Part shown: piece after piece, positions 1 to 12,047 of the stretch | Numbering within the stretch: position 1 is the stretch's first letter | Layout: the number at the start of each line of letters is the position of its first letter | Origin: Chamaecrista fasciculata | Taxonomy: Eukaryota > Streptophyta > Magnoliopsida > Fabales > Fabaceae | Length of the DNA stretch: 64,000 nucleotides | Assembly: GCA_003254925.1 (NCBI GenBank) | Contig: QANZ01016779.1 | Location: 35,436-99,435, forward strand | Direction of reading: 5' to 3' | Notes under the pieces: generated by a model | Told to the model about the DNA's origin: nothing | What the model saw: the letters and a program-made list of their open reading frames with translations, nothing else | Database searches by the model: none | Program-made: the position numbers and the translations under genes

Positions 1-3000
1 TTAATGCCTAGTATGTAGGCAGCTTCTCCCAAGTCCTTCATGGAGAAAGATTTTCCTAACCAGGATTTTATAATCTCTAAGGTTGGAACATCGTTTCCAA
101 TGAGTAGTATGTCATCGACATACAGTACCAAGAATACTATAGTACTCCCACTAACCTTCTTGTAAACACAGGGTTCGTCAGGGTTTTGCAAGAAGCCAAA
201 CTCTTTGACTACTTCGTCAAAACGGTGATTCCAACTCCTGGATGCTTGCTTCAATCCATAAATGGATCTCTGAAGCTTGCATACCATGTCTGGTGCTTCA
301 GGACATACAAACCCCTTAGGTTGTATCATATACACATCCTCGGGCAGCCTTCCGTTAAGGAACGCTGTTTTGACATCCATTTGCCATATCTCATAGTCAT
401 AATATGCAGCTATGGCAAGGAGGATCCTAGTGGACTTGGCCATTGCAACAGGCGAAAACGTTTCGTCATAGTCTATACCATGACGTTGCGTAAATCCCTT
501 TGCAACCAGCCTCGCCTTGTAGACGTTGACGTTGCCATCCATGTCAGTTTTCTCCTTGAAAACCCACTTGCACCCTACGGGTTTTACCCCTTCAGGTGGA
601 GCGACCAAGGTCCACACCTTGTTGTCGTACATAGACTGCATCTCAGCCTTCATGGCTTCAACCCATTTCTCTGAGTTGGGATCTACGATGGCCTCTTGAT
701 AGGTGGTGGGTTCACCACGCTCCGTGAGCAACACATCCTTGTTTTCGGTCACGAGAAATCCGTAATATCTCTCGAGCTGAAAACGTGTTCTATCAAACCT
801 TCGTGGTCCTTGTGTTTGTGGAGCAGCTTCCACAACATCTTGCTAAACTTCTCCAGTTTCCGTCTGCACCTCTGGCGTGTCTTGTGGAGCTTGAACTTCT
901 TCTAGCTCTATCTTACTCCCACTGTTTCTTTTGGAAACTAGATCCTTCTCCAAGAAGTATCCACTCCTGACTACAAACACTTTGTCATCAGCTGGGTAGT
1001 AGACATAGTATCCCCTTGTTTCCTTGGGGTATCCTACAAACAGACACTTGAGGGATTTGGGAGACAGTTTATCGTTAGCTTGCTGCTTAACGTAAACCTT
1101 ACATCCCCAAACCTTGAGGTAAGACATAATGGGACTCCTCCCATTCCATATCTCATATGGTGTCTTCACAACAGCCTTGGACGGAACACGGTTAAGGGTG
1201 AAAGCGGCAGCTTCTAGAGCGTACCCCCAAAAGGATGGCGGAAGATCGTTTTGACTCATCATAGATTGAACCATATCTAATAGAGTTCGATTCCTCCTCT
1301 CAGACACACCATTCCACTGTGGTGTTCCAGGTGGAGTAAGCTGTGAGACTATCCAACAACTACTAAGATGATCAATGAAGTCTTGACTCAAATACTCGCC
1401 TCCTCGATCTGATCATAAGATCTTGATTTTCTTGTCAAGCTGGTTCTCAACTTCATTCTGAAATCTTTTGAACATGTCAAAAGACTCTGACTTATGCTTC
1501 ATCAAGTAGACATACCCATATCTACTGAAGTCGTCAGTGAACGTAATGAAGTAGGAGTAACCTCCTCTAGCACTAATACTCATGGGTCCACATACATCAC
1601 TATGTATGATCCCCAACAAGTCAGCTGCCCTTTCACTGCGGCCAGTGAAAGGCACCTTTGTCATTTTACCAAGTAGACAAGATTCGCAAGCATCATATGA
1701 TTCAAAATCAAATGAGCTTAGAAGTCCATCTCTATGGAGCTTCTCTAGGCGTTTCTCGTTTATATGGCCAAAACGACAATGCCAAAGGTATGTAGGATTA
1801 GGCTTGCCAGTCTTAATCCTTTTCGTATCGATGTTATAGATTTCATTATTATGTCTTTGTTCCAATTTTAAGATATAGTGGTTATCATGCAAATCACCAT
1901 AAGCATATAACACTTCATTCTTATAAATTGAACATCTACCATTTCCATTCACACAAACAAATCCTTCCTTATCCAAATAAGAAAGTGAAATAATGTTAGA
2001 ACTAAGAGATGGTACATAATAACAATTGTTCAGTGAAAAAATAAGCCCAGTGGGCAAAACTAGCTCGTATGTTCCTTCAGCAACAACAACAACCCTTGCT
2101 CCATTGCCCACACGTAGTTCCACCTCACCTCTGTTCAGCTTTCTACTTCTTCTCAACCACTGCACATTAGTACATATGTGAGAACCACAAGCGGTATCTA
2201 ATACCCAAGTAGTAGGAGTAGACAAGTGAACGCATATAACAAAGATACCTGAAGTAGAGGCTTCGCTCTTCTTCTTCTTCTTCTTCAGATCTTCCAAGAA
2301 CAGCTTACAGTTTCTCTTCCAGTGTCTCGGCTTCTGGCAGAAGAAACAGACTGTATCCTTATTGGGCTTTGCCTTCTTGGCAGGCGGCGTGTTAAGCTTA
2401 GCCGCAGGCTTGGTCCCACCAACCTCGACATCTCCTTTCCTCTTTCCTTTGCCCTTACCCTTTCCCTTGTTCTGAACTAGTAAGACAGTGCTAGGCGCCT
2501 TCTTAATAGATGCCTCAGCAGTCTTTAGCATCCCATGTAGTTCAGAAACGGTCTTCTCCATGCCATTCATGTTGAAGTTCAAGACGAACTGGTCATATCT
2601 TCTAGGTAGCGAATTCAGGATCAAATCCGTCGCTAGCTCTGGCACAATGGGAAAACCCAGCCTGGCAAGGTGATCTATGTACCCCTGCATCTTCAAGACG
2701 TGGGCACTAACAGATTGACCTTCTGCCATCTTGCAAGAGTATAGAGCCTTTGCTGTCTCAAATCTCTCTTGCCTTGCCTGTACTTGGAACATTTCCCTGA
2801 GATGTGTTATTATCTCATATGCCCCTTTGTTCTCCAAGTTCTTTTGAATCTCGGGAACCATGGTTACCAGCATAAGACAGGCAACGTCCACAGAGTCACT
2901 TTGATGCTTCTCGTAAGCATCTCTCTGTGCTCTTGGAGCGTTAGCAGCAGGCTGTTCAGGGATGGGGTTCTCTAGGACATAGAGCTTTCTCTGGGTGAGA

Positions 3001-3101
3001 ACTATTCTCAAATTTCGGTACCAGTCAAGAAAGTTAGTCCCAGTCAACTTGTCCTTTTCAAGGACAGATCGCAGTGATAGTGTTTGAACGTTTGTTGCCA
3101 T
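1..3101 (-). pseudogene. Copia gag-pol polyprotein of element A, two in-frame stops
   Basis: Starts at ATG 3101. The first open block (562 codons) has a UBN2-type Gag (about residues 1-200), a Lys/Gly-rich basic tract (about 212-222), a CX2CX4HX4C zinc knuckle (252-265), an aspartic-protease motif DTACGSHIC (302-310), a pre-integrase HHCC finger (His 441, His 446, CESC 472-475), and the integrase core opening with HSDVCGP. A TGA at 1413-1415 replaces the residue before SDRGGEY; the same frame continues (1391-843) with NGVSERRNR of the integrase DDE region. A second stop lies at 843-845. Bases 1-842 encode the reverse transcriptase, with YVDD at about 111-122. The element is therefore close to coding-competent but dead as read. 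Window edge truncates the RT C-terminus and RNase H. Confidence 0.93.
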
Positions 3102-3999
3102 TTCTACAATTTAGATATGAAAAGCTTTTAATTAGCAGGAAAATAAAATTGTATCCCCCATTTTATAAAACCCAGTGAAATTTTTTATTAGTGGCTAAGA
3201 TCCATATTTCACTAAAGTTTACCGTCGCGTAGGCGATCATGCATCCTTTAGTTATTTAGGTAGGTAACTCCTTACCAATCACATCTCATGTGACTCTTAG
3301 ATCCTTATGGGACTGTATCATCTCATGATACTTGTTATGGCATGTTTATCCCATCTAATGCCTTGAGGTCCAAAACCGTTTTGATAACCCCATTAAGTCA
3401 CTCAGTAAAACATGTGAATGGCTAAGTTCAAGACAATGAGGCCCAAAAGCCAACCCCCATATCATCAAGGCCCAACTGCAATACGTGTCGCGGAGGCGAT
3501 CACCGTATTCAAAGAACCAAGATTTCAACGGGCATCGTGTTGAAAATCCCATTCACCTGTGTCTCCTCAGGGTCAAGGCAGATACGTGTCGCGGAGGCGA
3601 TCACCGCTCTACGATGAACAAGATTTTGACAGGGCGTTTTAGCGATGGCATTAATTACTTAAATTTTCTAAAAGGGTTTGAATTTTTAAAATTAATTAAA
3701 ATAAGGTTCCGACTTTTAATTTTAAAAACTCCTCTTTTTAAAATTAAACGAGTCATGCGACATGTTTATTACCCCACGTATCTCATACATATAAACATGT
3801 GCCCGGATTTTGTATCGTACACAAAATCCCACGCTCGTATCGTATACGTGGTTGTAGCGCGATATATATAAATAATGAACATGTTAAAATCGCACCCTAA
3901 ACATACATCTAGCGCATCTCATACAACTAAATGCAAAATAAACACCGTGTTTAGATATGGCCCATCTACCCTAGAGTTCTCCCAAGCCAATGAGAGAAC
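3102..3999 (-). other. Element A leader, gag-proximal half
   Basis: Untranslated leader between the primer site and gag. Three copies of a GC-rich motif (core GGCGATCA with a flanking GTCGCG) occur near 3221-3240, 3487-3506 and 3591-3610 in otherwise AT-rich sequence; all intact leaders in the window carry the same three. The short open frames here are not coding: they are not conserved between elements. The leader stops matching its relatives at about 4004, where the gypsy element begins, and resumes at 7803. Confidence 0.75.
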
Positions 4000-4004
4000 C
4001 TTTC

Positions 4005-4866
4005 TGACCGCACCCGTCGTTAGGTGGCCAAAAATTCCAGAATTAATGCACTATAGTGGTGCAATCCGAATCGATCTCTCGAGGAACTTTTGTGCAAGGT
4101 TTAATTGTAAACGATACCAAGTTATCACCAATCGGGTAACAACGAAGAAAATTTGTTCTTTGATTGTTTGTCTAAGACCTAAAACAATAATTAAATAAAG
4201 CAATAATATTTTTGGGGTTTTTGATTAATAAGCAAAAGATAAACAAAAGCGATAAAGATAGATAAGACACACTTATTGATGGAAACACCCAACAGAGGAA
4301 TTGAATTCGGCCTTCCTAGCTTAAAAAGATCGGAGTAATTACTTCACAAACCATTTACTAAAGTTGTCCACTACCGTTAAACATAGCAATTAACTCAATT
4401 ATAAACATAACCAAGATAATCACTTCAATGAAGCTAATGGCAAGATAAAATCAAGAATTCAGGCAACTCTATAACTCAGACTAAGTTATCAAAGAGAAAC
4501 TTATCCCAATTATTAGTCAAACCAACTACAACGTATCCGAACGGATCATAATCAAGACAAGAATAATCAACATATCAGAATCCAAAATCCAATCTCAAAT
4601 TCATAATCAATATCAGAATTACAAGTTCTCTAACCAAGAAAAACTCAAACCCTAATATAAAATGATGAAAAGAGTAAAGTAAAACTCCCTAAGTGTAGAA
4701 CCAAGCTCGGGCCTCCTCCAATCCTCTTATGCATGTGGAATCTAGCTGCTCATGGAGAGATATTTGGCTTCAATAAGCCTCCTAGCCTCCAAGATAGCCA
4801 TGGATGAAGGTGGGAGAAAAGAGGGGATGAAGGAGATGGTGTCAAGTGTGTCTCTAGGGTTTCTCC
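4005..4866 (-). repeat. Left (3') LTR remnant of the gypsy element
   Basis: Begins TGACCGCACCCGTCG exactly as the right LTR does at 6423 and shares blocks with it (the CACTATAGTGGTGCAATCC segment, the CGATCTCTCGAGGAAC segment, and the AAATAAAGCAATAA block). It is about 860 bp against 1375 bp for the right copy and runs straight into the Gag reading frame, so the inner LTR edge and all of pol are missing. The exact inner boundary is uncertain. Confidence 0.7.
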
Positions 4867-5999
4867 TCATACTTGTGAGGGCAATTCTGAGAAATGTGCA
4901 TCACTGATTGGCAAACTTGACAGGATGGTGCAACCATAGCAAAACTTGGGGGGGGGGGGCTTCTGTTGTGGATGTGAAGACATCTGATCAATTTTCGCAT
5001 TCAAAGCATCCATCCCATGAGCTAATTTTTCTAGGAAGGGATCTGAGCTATCTGCTACAGTTCCTACTGCTTTCAAAGATCTAATATCCCTGACACTGTC
5101 ATGCTGCCTATCAACTGCAATTTTTTTAATCAAGGCCAGTGCCTCTTCATCACTCTTGTCATAAATACTCCCATTGGCAGCTGAATGTAATGTGTTTGCA
5201 TCGTCCTTATTCATACCGAGAACAAAAAACTCCACCAGACTTCTCTTGGAGTATTGATGGTTTGGACATGCTTCAAGCATATCCTGGAATCTACTCCAGA
5301 AATCATAAATATTCTCATGTACATCTTGTCTGGCGGCGGCTATCTCCTTCTTGGCAGCTGCAGTTCTGGTGAGAGGGAAGTATTGATTGAGGAAAGCCCG
5401 GCGAAGAGTATTCCATGAGGAGTAGGCATCATCATGAAATCTGGATAGATTGTCCACATGCAATTGTCCACAGAAAGTGTTCTGGGTTTCATGGTCCTGC
5501 AATGCATGCGCAAGGTAGACAAATGAATGTAAGGATTTTCATCAGGTAAACCATGAAATTTAGGCAAATTATTCAACAGTGGACCCTTGACATCAAAATC
5601 AAAATCAAAATCAGGGTAGACATTTTGAAGGTTATCCATTGTAGCATCAGATTCTTCCTGATTAACATCCCTAATTGATCTAGTAGGCACAGGTTGTGCG
5701 GGATTGTTATTAGCTCTATTCGGAGCTTGCTCTAAAGCCAAATTAGCATTCCTAGCTCCCCTATTATTATTATCATGCTCCATGTTTAGTTCTAAGTCTG
5801 AATCAGAAGAACTATCTACTGGTCTAGTACTAGGTTCACTTAGTTTCCTTTGCCTCGTTTCTTTTCGCAACTTCCTACAAGTTCTTTCAATTTCAGGATT
5901 CAAAGGATTTAGAGGTTCCTTATCTTTCCTAAGCATGCAAGACTTAATTTTTAACACCAAAAGAACAAGAGAGATGTGAAAAATTGATGCACAAAGCAA
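4867..5999 (-). pseudogene. Gypsy-type Gag (retrotransposon gag domain), frameshifted
   Basis: Two overlapping minus-strand frames (5999-5340 and 5502-4867) carry one Gag-like protein. The upstream frame has an acidic, Arg/Asn-rich N-terminus followed by NLPKFHGLPDENPYIHL. The downstream frame has WNTLRRAFLNQYFP, then a segment ending in FWSRFQDMLEACPNH, the usual core of plant Athila/Tat Gag (retrotransposon gag family). A frameshift near 5340-5500 separates them. The second frame ends at a run of nine or more G on the plus strand (about 4949) and then degenerates; a lone FCYGC suggests the start of a zinc knuckle. There is no linked protease or polymerase. Confidence 0.85.
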
Positions 6000-6401
6000 A
6001 CGGCAAGAGAAAAGAGCAAGAGGAAAGAAATTCGCTTAGTCTGGAAAAACAGCCGCGAAACAGCCACGGCACACTCCCACGACGGGTTGGCGGCGGTTTA
6101 CACTGGAAAAACAGCCGCGAAACAGCCACGGCACACTCCCGCGGCGGGTCCCGCGGCGGGTTTCTCTGCACAGCGGAAATTAGCAAAAATAGTCCAGAAA
6201 GTGAGTTCCCAAGCAATTCTTTGAACCAAAACTTTAAGATGAATGGTTCTAAACAAGTTAAAACAAATAAAGACTCACTAAACACTAAAGAAAAAATGAA
6301 ACAAAACAAACAAAAACAAAAATTGACTCCCTAAGACACGACAAAGGAAAACCCAATTCGTAAAAACTTGGCACAATCTACCGTTAAACTTTGGGAAAAG
6401 T

Positions 6402-6419
6402 TCCCTGGCAACGGCGCCA
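6402..6419 (-). other. Gypsy primer-binding site, tRNA-Asp type
   Basis: Minus strand reads TGGCGCCGTTGCC immediately inside the right LTR, complementary to the 3' end of plant tRNA-Asp. This is the standard primer site of Athila/Tat-type gypsy elements and fixes the element's orientation as minus. Confidence 0.85.
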
Positions 6420-6422
6420 ATT

Positions 6423-7797
6423 TGACCGCACCCGTCGCTAGGTGGGCAAAATACCGGAATAAAATGCACTATAGTGGTGCAATCCAAGTCGATCTCTCGA
6501 GGAACTTTTGTGCAAGGTTTAAAAGCAAACAATACCGAATTAACACTAATTGGGAGAAAACAACAGAAATTTTGTTCTTTGATTGTTTTCTATGACCTAA
6601 GGCGATAATTAAATAAAGCAATAAATGTTTTTGTGTTTTTGATTTAAAAGATTGAATTGAAAGAAACAATAATACGAATAGATTAACCAAATTGAGAAAA
6701 CACCCGACAGAGCAATTGGATTAAGCAATCATTACTAACAAAGATAAATGGAGTATTCCCACACAAATCATCCTAAGATAGTCACTAACAACTTAATGAC
6801 CTAGATTAACAACCCTATCATGCAAACACCTTAAACAAGATAGATCCACAACAAGTATTGAAAACCTCATTCAATTGATGATAAACGAAGATCAAGAAAC
6901 ATAATCTTTATAACAATAAACATTGTCAAAGCCAAACATCTATAATTGTAACAAAACTAGGGTAAACTCAAGGGCTACAATCAAGACATAATCAAACAAT
7001 AAATCCAAGTTCCTAATCAAGAATCAGAATACCAAAAAGTTCTCAGGTGCAACTAGAATTTAAGAACAATAAAGTAAATCCTAATTCTAGTGTGAGAAAA
7101 ACTCCCTAATGATGAAACCCTAGTTCATGCTTTGCTCCAATGCTCCTCCGGGTATCAGTATTTAGCCGCTCATGGTTGACAGATGAACAACTTCAGAATC
7201 TGCTGCCATAATCTCAAGAGAAGCTTCACACGATAAACCAAATTGCTAACCGAAATCCGGAATGTGTAAAATTCTCTCTCTAGTAGTGTGTAGCCTCTCT
7301 TTGACCTCTAGACCCTCTAGATATGCTATTTTCGGCGCTTCCCCAAAGAAATTTAGGTCTGAATCATCCAAATCGGGCTTGAGCCTGTTTAATTAAGAAT
7401 TGTCGTGAACCCGCCGCAGACCCGCCGCGGCTATACGTGGCGGCGGTTCCGGCGCCGGTTTTTCCAGCAACTTTAGTTCGCTTTCAGTTTGGTCCCTGAC
7501 TCGTCTCCAAACATCCTTGAGCCTTCCTCGAAGTAATTTAGCACTTTGGACTTCATTAAAACCTATCAAGAACATCGAGAAACTAAGTGAACTCTCAGGA
7601 TAAAAAGGATCAATCAAGTAATAAAGATTAAACCCGAGAAAACCACTCAATTAATCACAAAATAGTCCAAATAATCATCAAACTTCAAGGCATCATATTT
7701 CATCATAAAAGGACATAAAGGCATGCAAATGAATCCCAAATGAATATAAAATGCCCTAAAATGTCCCTAAAATACATGATGAAATATGGTAAGATCA
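6423..7797 (-). repeat. Right (5') LTR of the gypsy element, 1375 bp
   Basis: Starts TGACCGCACCC and ends AAGATCA, adjacent to the CTTTC duplication. The primer site abuts it at its left edge. The 85-codon open frame at 7393-7650 falls inside this LTR and is not considered a gene. Confidence 0.85.
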
Positions 7798-7802
7798 CTT
7801 TC

Positions 7803-8450
7803 TAAAAGGAAAAATAAAATTACACGTGAATAAACCCCAGTTACATTGAGGTATAAACAGAAATTAAATTTTACACCAGAGTAGAGGGAGACGACACGCA
7901 GGCCGTATTTACCGAAATAAACCTCCTAGAGCCATATCCAACACCACACAATTCAAATATGAACAATTCATACAATAATGTCAAACACGGTAACAAACAC
8001 ACAAATTAAAACTCCTTTTAAAATTGTGTTCACTTTAGGTCTGTGCAATTTTAACATGCCCTTTTCTTGAGATTAGGCCTCTTGTCAATAATTATAAATA
8101 CCATGAATCTTCATTCAAGAATTTATAAATATTGACCCCCAAAAATTTGAAAATTCTCAATTTTAACAAATTTTCAGCCACCTTTATAATTATTATAATT
8201 AAAACACTTTTAACTATAATTATAGAGGAATTTCGATTTTGGCCTAGATCATCAAGAAAAATTTTCCAGTCGATCCAATCGACTTATATGTATCTCATAC
8301 ATATAATTTGCACCTTTTTTCTGTAGATTGAATTTTTAAGAAAATTGTTCGGTGGATTTCTTTTGTAAAACCAAAACGTGATTGAAAGCGGTAGACACAC
8401 ATATCATACATCACATGTACAAATAAACAGTTTTAAATCCTAGAACTAGC
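7803..8450 (-). other. Element A leader, LTR-proximal half
   Basis: Continues the leader interrupted at 4004. It contains the family-conserved block reading TACGGCCTGCGTGTC on the minus strand, near 7900, also present in elements B, C and E. No open frame here is conserved. Confidence 0.75.
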
Positions 8451-8466
8451 GTGGCTCTGATACCAC
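8451..8466 (-). other. Primer-binding site, initiator tRNA-Met
   Basis: Minus strand reads GTGGTATCAGAGCCAC directly next to the LTR end CCCAACA. TGGTATCAGAGC is complementary to the 3' end of plant initiator tRNA-Met, the usual primer of copia elements. Confidence 0.92.
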
Positions 8467-10180
8467 TGTTGGGAATCCAAGGCGCCTAAAGTAGCGGAAG
8501 CAAAAACAAAACAATAAAATTAAAACGCCTAGGTCCTAGAATTCCCGAACGGATCCGCTAGTAGAATTTAAAACTTTTGGTTAGTGTTATACCTCACGAG
8601 TTTCAATCTGATGGTTGAACAAGGCGAGTTCCAAGGAGCCCACTCCCAGCGTTCTCCCTCTGCCAGTAATCCACACGAACAGTTTCTTTGAACACCGAGG
8701 TGCTAGCCTTCAGTTCTTTTCTCCAAAAGAACTAGGGACCAATCTACAGACCTCTGACTTCAAGAACTCCTTCTTGAAACAGCAATTGAGGTGCCGCTTA
8801 GAAGAATCCCCCCATAAGAACTCCTTGTTGCCTATTCTTCTCTCACAAACCCTAATTATGGAGCTTGGTCGAATTTCTCTAACTCTTAGAGAAAGTCGAC
8901 TTTCTCTCTTGGGTGCAAAGGAATATTTTCTCTCTCTAATTCTTAGGAAGAAAATCAAATTAGGGTTGGTATGCTATGCATTATTGGGCAAGTCGACTTG
9001 TCCCTTATTTATAGATCAAAATTTGGTGATTTAATTATTCCTAAAATAAAGATATTCTGATAGTATAGTTATTTTAAGACTTGAATTTATAATTATAATA
9101 TTACCTTAATATTATAATTTAAATTCAAATTGCAATCTTGGAGAATCAAATGAGAGGTCAAATCTCTCATTGGGACCCACCTTCATGCGCCATCTCANTC
9201 CCACAAATCTAAAAATGACATCTGTAGATCAATTAAGACAAGACATAATGTCCCAGACATTTCCTCTGTGTCTTAAATCGTGCCACCTGGGTGACCCACG
9301 AATTAACCCTAATTCGTGTCCCTTTCAAATGGTGTTCTGTTCCTGCTCGTGTGTGACCCAGCAGGCCCTAAGTGAAGTTGGCAGCAGGTCATCCCCATGA
9401 TCTACAAGTCGTGAGCGGACTCTAGCAAGCCATCACAACTACCCAAAACACGTCAGTTATCGTTTTTACTAAAACGACTTAACCTCAGTACCTCCGTGTC
9501 AGAGATCCGATTGTCCTACGATATCTTGGTCATGGACTAGGCACAGGAATGTCATCCATAATCCAAACCACAACTTTGTCGATTCCCTGAGTAAGTCCAA
9601 TTCTTTAGTGGCCACTCTTTTTCCTGGACAGACTCATCGAGGGCGCCAGTTAGATATCTCTCATCTAATGAGGGACAAAATCCCATTTTGGCCAATCCAC
9701 ATTCCACAGCAATGAAATCAACCAGACCCGTACTTAGCCCTTATGACTACCCTGTTACGGGCATCGTTAGACTAAGCCAAAGTCTGACAACTGCAACGCC
9801 GAAATAATGATGACCTCAGGTCTAAGGCATCGCTACAGGCATACAAGGAGAGGCAAGCTGATGACTAAACCCATGCAGGACTCTCCGGGTCAGTCCAGCA
9901 ACTCGTAACCACCTTACGTAATTGCACCATGACTCTCGTCCCAGCATCTAGTGCATGCATCTCATGCACCGAGGTCATGCTGGTCTTAGTTCATTTTTGT
10001 TCCCACAAAAATAATCGACCAGGGAGAAATTTAGATTAATTATCTCATAATTAATCATGGATGTTATCATAGTAAACATGCTAATAACATGATAACACAT
10101 TAATTTATCTTCCATAAATTAATAATATGTTCACAACATATTTACATAAAACGATTGGCCCTAGGGCACAATCTCCAACA
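8467..10180 (-). repeat. 5' LTR of element A, 1714 bp
   Basis: On the plus strand it begins TGTTGGGAATCC and ends ATCTCCAACA, so on the coding strand it is TGTTGGAG...CCCAACA with a perfect short terminal inverted repeat. Its interior matches other LTRs in the window, including the GACTCTCCGGGTC and CATGCTGGTCTTAGTTCA blocks. One ambiguous base is present at 9198. The 139-codon frame at 8615 lies inside the LTR and is unlikely to be a gene. Confidence 0.93.
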
Positions 10181-12031
10181 TGGTTTAGTCATGAGCTAGC
10201 CTCTCCTGTACACCTGTCACGATGCCCTTAGACCTGAGGTCTTGACTATTCCGGCGTTGTAGATGTCGAACTTTGGCCTAGTCCAACGTTGCCCTTAACA
10301 GGATAGCCACACAGGCTAGGTACTAGTTTGGTTGTTTACCATGCTAAGGAATGTGGTTGACCAAGAAGGAATTTTGTCCCTCATTAAGTTGAGAGATATT
10401 TAACTGGGCCCCTCGATGAGTCTGTCCAAGGAATGTGTGACCACACAGGGAAATGGGACTAACTCAAGGAATCGAGAAAGTTATGGTTTGGATTAAGGAT
10501 GACTTTCCCGTGCCTTATCCATGACCAAAATATCGTGACAATAGGGATTATGACAAGGTGGTACTAAGGTTAAGTCGTTAATGTTAAAGCGATAACTCAC
10601 GTGTTTTGGGTAGTCATGATGGCTTGCCAGAGTCTGCTTTTGACTTGTGAGTCATAAAGATGGCTTGCTGCCAACTTCACGTGAGGCCTGCTGGATCACA
10701 CACGAGTAGGATCAAGATACCGTATTGGGACACGAATTAGGGTTAATTCGTGAGTCACTTTAGTGACACAATTTAAGACATAGTTGAATGTCTTAGGACA
10801 TGAAGTCTTGTCTTAAATAATATCTACGTTTGTGATATTTAAATTTGTTAAACAAGTTTAAATATATTAATTGTTAAATAGTTAATTTGATTAATCTATT
10901 TACAATTGAATTTTTGTTTAAAATATTAGGGAATAATAAATTGAATAAGCTTCCTAAAAGTTAGGGGATTATTGATTTATTAAATTCTCTAATATTAGGA
11001 TAACAAGGATGGAGGGTGGCGCCTCATGGATCTTAATTTAATTAATAAAATTGTTTTGTTAATTTAAATCAAGATTTGAATTTGAATTCAAGATTTGATT
11101 TTGATTTCAAGATTCAAATTTGAATTAAAGATATTAGGGTAATATTTTAATTCAATATTGTTAATAAGATAATGATAACTTCCTAAGAGTTAGGGTTGTT
11201 ATCTTATTTATTAAATTCTTTTAAAATGGTGCATGAGGATGGCGCATGGCTTGATCCAATGGGCAAGATTTGATCTTGCATTTTGGATTTCAAGATTGCA
11301 TCTTGAATTTCAAATTAAGATATTAATGTAATATTTTAATTAAGAATTCAAATCCTCTTGACCAATAGGGATTGGGCATTCAAGATTTAATTTTCAAGAT
11401 TTGATCTTGAAATTTAAATTTAAATTGCCTTTTAGTTTTGAATTATAATATTAGTGTAATATCATAATTCAAGATTTTAGAAACCCCTATTTTCTTTATT
11501 GCAATTCCCTAATTTCATGAGTTAGGGAATGTGATTCCCTAATGAAACTATATAAATACACACACACACCCCAAGTCACCTAACACACTTCAAGAGAGAA
11601 GGAAAATTCGACTTACCCTAATTTTAGAGAGAGGAAGTCGACTTTTCCCTAGAGAGAGAAAAGTTCGACTAAACCCTAAAGTTTTAGGGCTTGTGTGTGA
11701 TCAAGAATTGTTCTTGGTTTGTGTGCCACTTATTCTTGGGTTTCAAGAATTGTTCTTGAACATCAAAGATTCATAGATTGGGTTCCCGTAATCTCTTGGG
11801 AACAAGAGATTGGAGGCTAGCACCTAGGTGTGGATCACCGGCAGAGGAAGGACACGCGTTGCTGTGGACTTCTCGGATTCGCAAGTTTCAAAGCCACCTA
11901 TTGAAACTTAGGTATACATCTTCCCTTACTAGTATAAACGCAGTTAGTGGATCCTGGAAGGAAATTATAGGTTATGCGAAATTTTAATTTTACGTTTTCT
12001 TCCACTACGCTCACTCTATAATTTCCCAACA
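10181..12031 (+). repeat. 5' LTR of element B, missing its first 300 or so bases
   Basis: Begins inside the LTR at the TTTAGTCATGAGCTAGCC block and ends CCCAACA before the primer site. The segment near 11540-11600 (TATAAATACACACAC, then AGAGAGAAGG) looks like an LTR promoter with a TATA box and a short purine-rich start region. That assignment is inferred from position and base composition only. Confidence 0.88.
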
Positions 12032-12047
12032 GTGGTATCAGAGCCAC
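12032..12047 (+). other. Primer-binding site of element B, initiator tRNA-Met
   Basis: GTGGTATCAGAGCCAC follows the LTR end directly; complementary to the 3' end of initiator tRNA-Met. Confidence 0.92.

Larger units (their letters stand above)
4005..7797 (-). mobile_element. Ty3/gypsy (Athila/Tat-like) deletion derivative nested in element A
   Basis: Boundaries are supported by termini TG...CA and a perfect 5-bp direct repeat CTTTC at 4000-4004 and 7798-7802, interrupting leader sequence that is continuous in element C. The minus-strand order is 5' LTR (6423-7797), tRNA-Asp-type primer site, Gag, then a shortened 3' LTR region (4005 to about 4866). Protease, reverse transcriptase, RNase H and integrase are absent, so it is non-autonomous as it stands. 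The left and right LTRs begin with the same 15 bases but have diverged noticeably, which suggests an old insertion or recombination between different copies. Confidence 0.88.
1..10180 (-). mobile_element. Ty1/copia LTR retrotransposon, element A (partial)
   Basis: Read on the minus strand the order is 5' LTR (8467-10180), a tRNA-Met primer site, a long leader, gag, protease, integrase and reverse transcriptase, then the window edge. RNase H and the 3' LTR lie outside. Gag-protease-integrase-RT order is diagnostic of Ty1/copia. The leader is split by a gypsy-type element (4005-7797). The right end joins directly to a plus-strand LTR of the same family that lacks its first 300 or so bases, so A appears to have inserted into element B's 5' LTR. 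The left target-site duplication is outside the window, so the insertion model rests on that truncation. Confidence 0.93.

Noticed and set aside
186-674. 162-codon plus-strand frame
   Set aside because: Antisense shadow of the copia reverse transcriptase of element A.
8615-9034. 139-codon plus-strand frame
   Set aside because: Within the LTR of element A; not conserved in other LTR copies.
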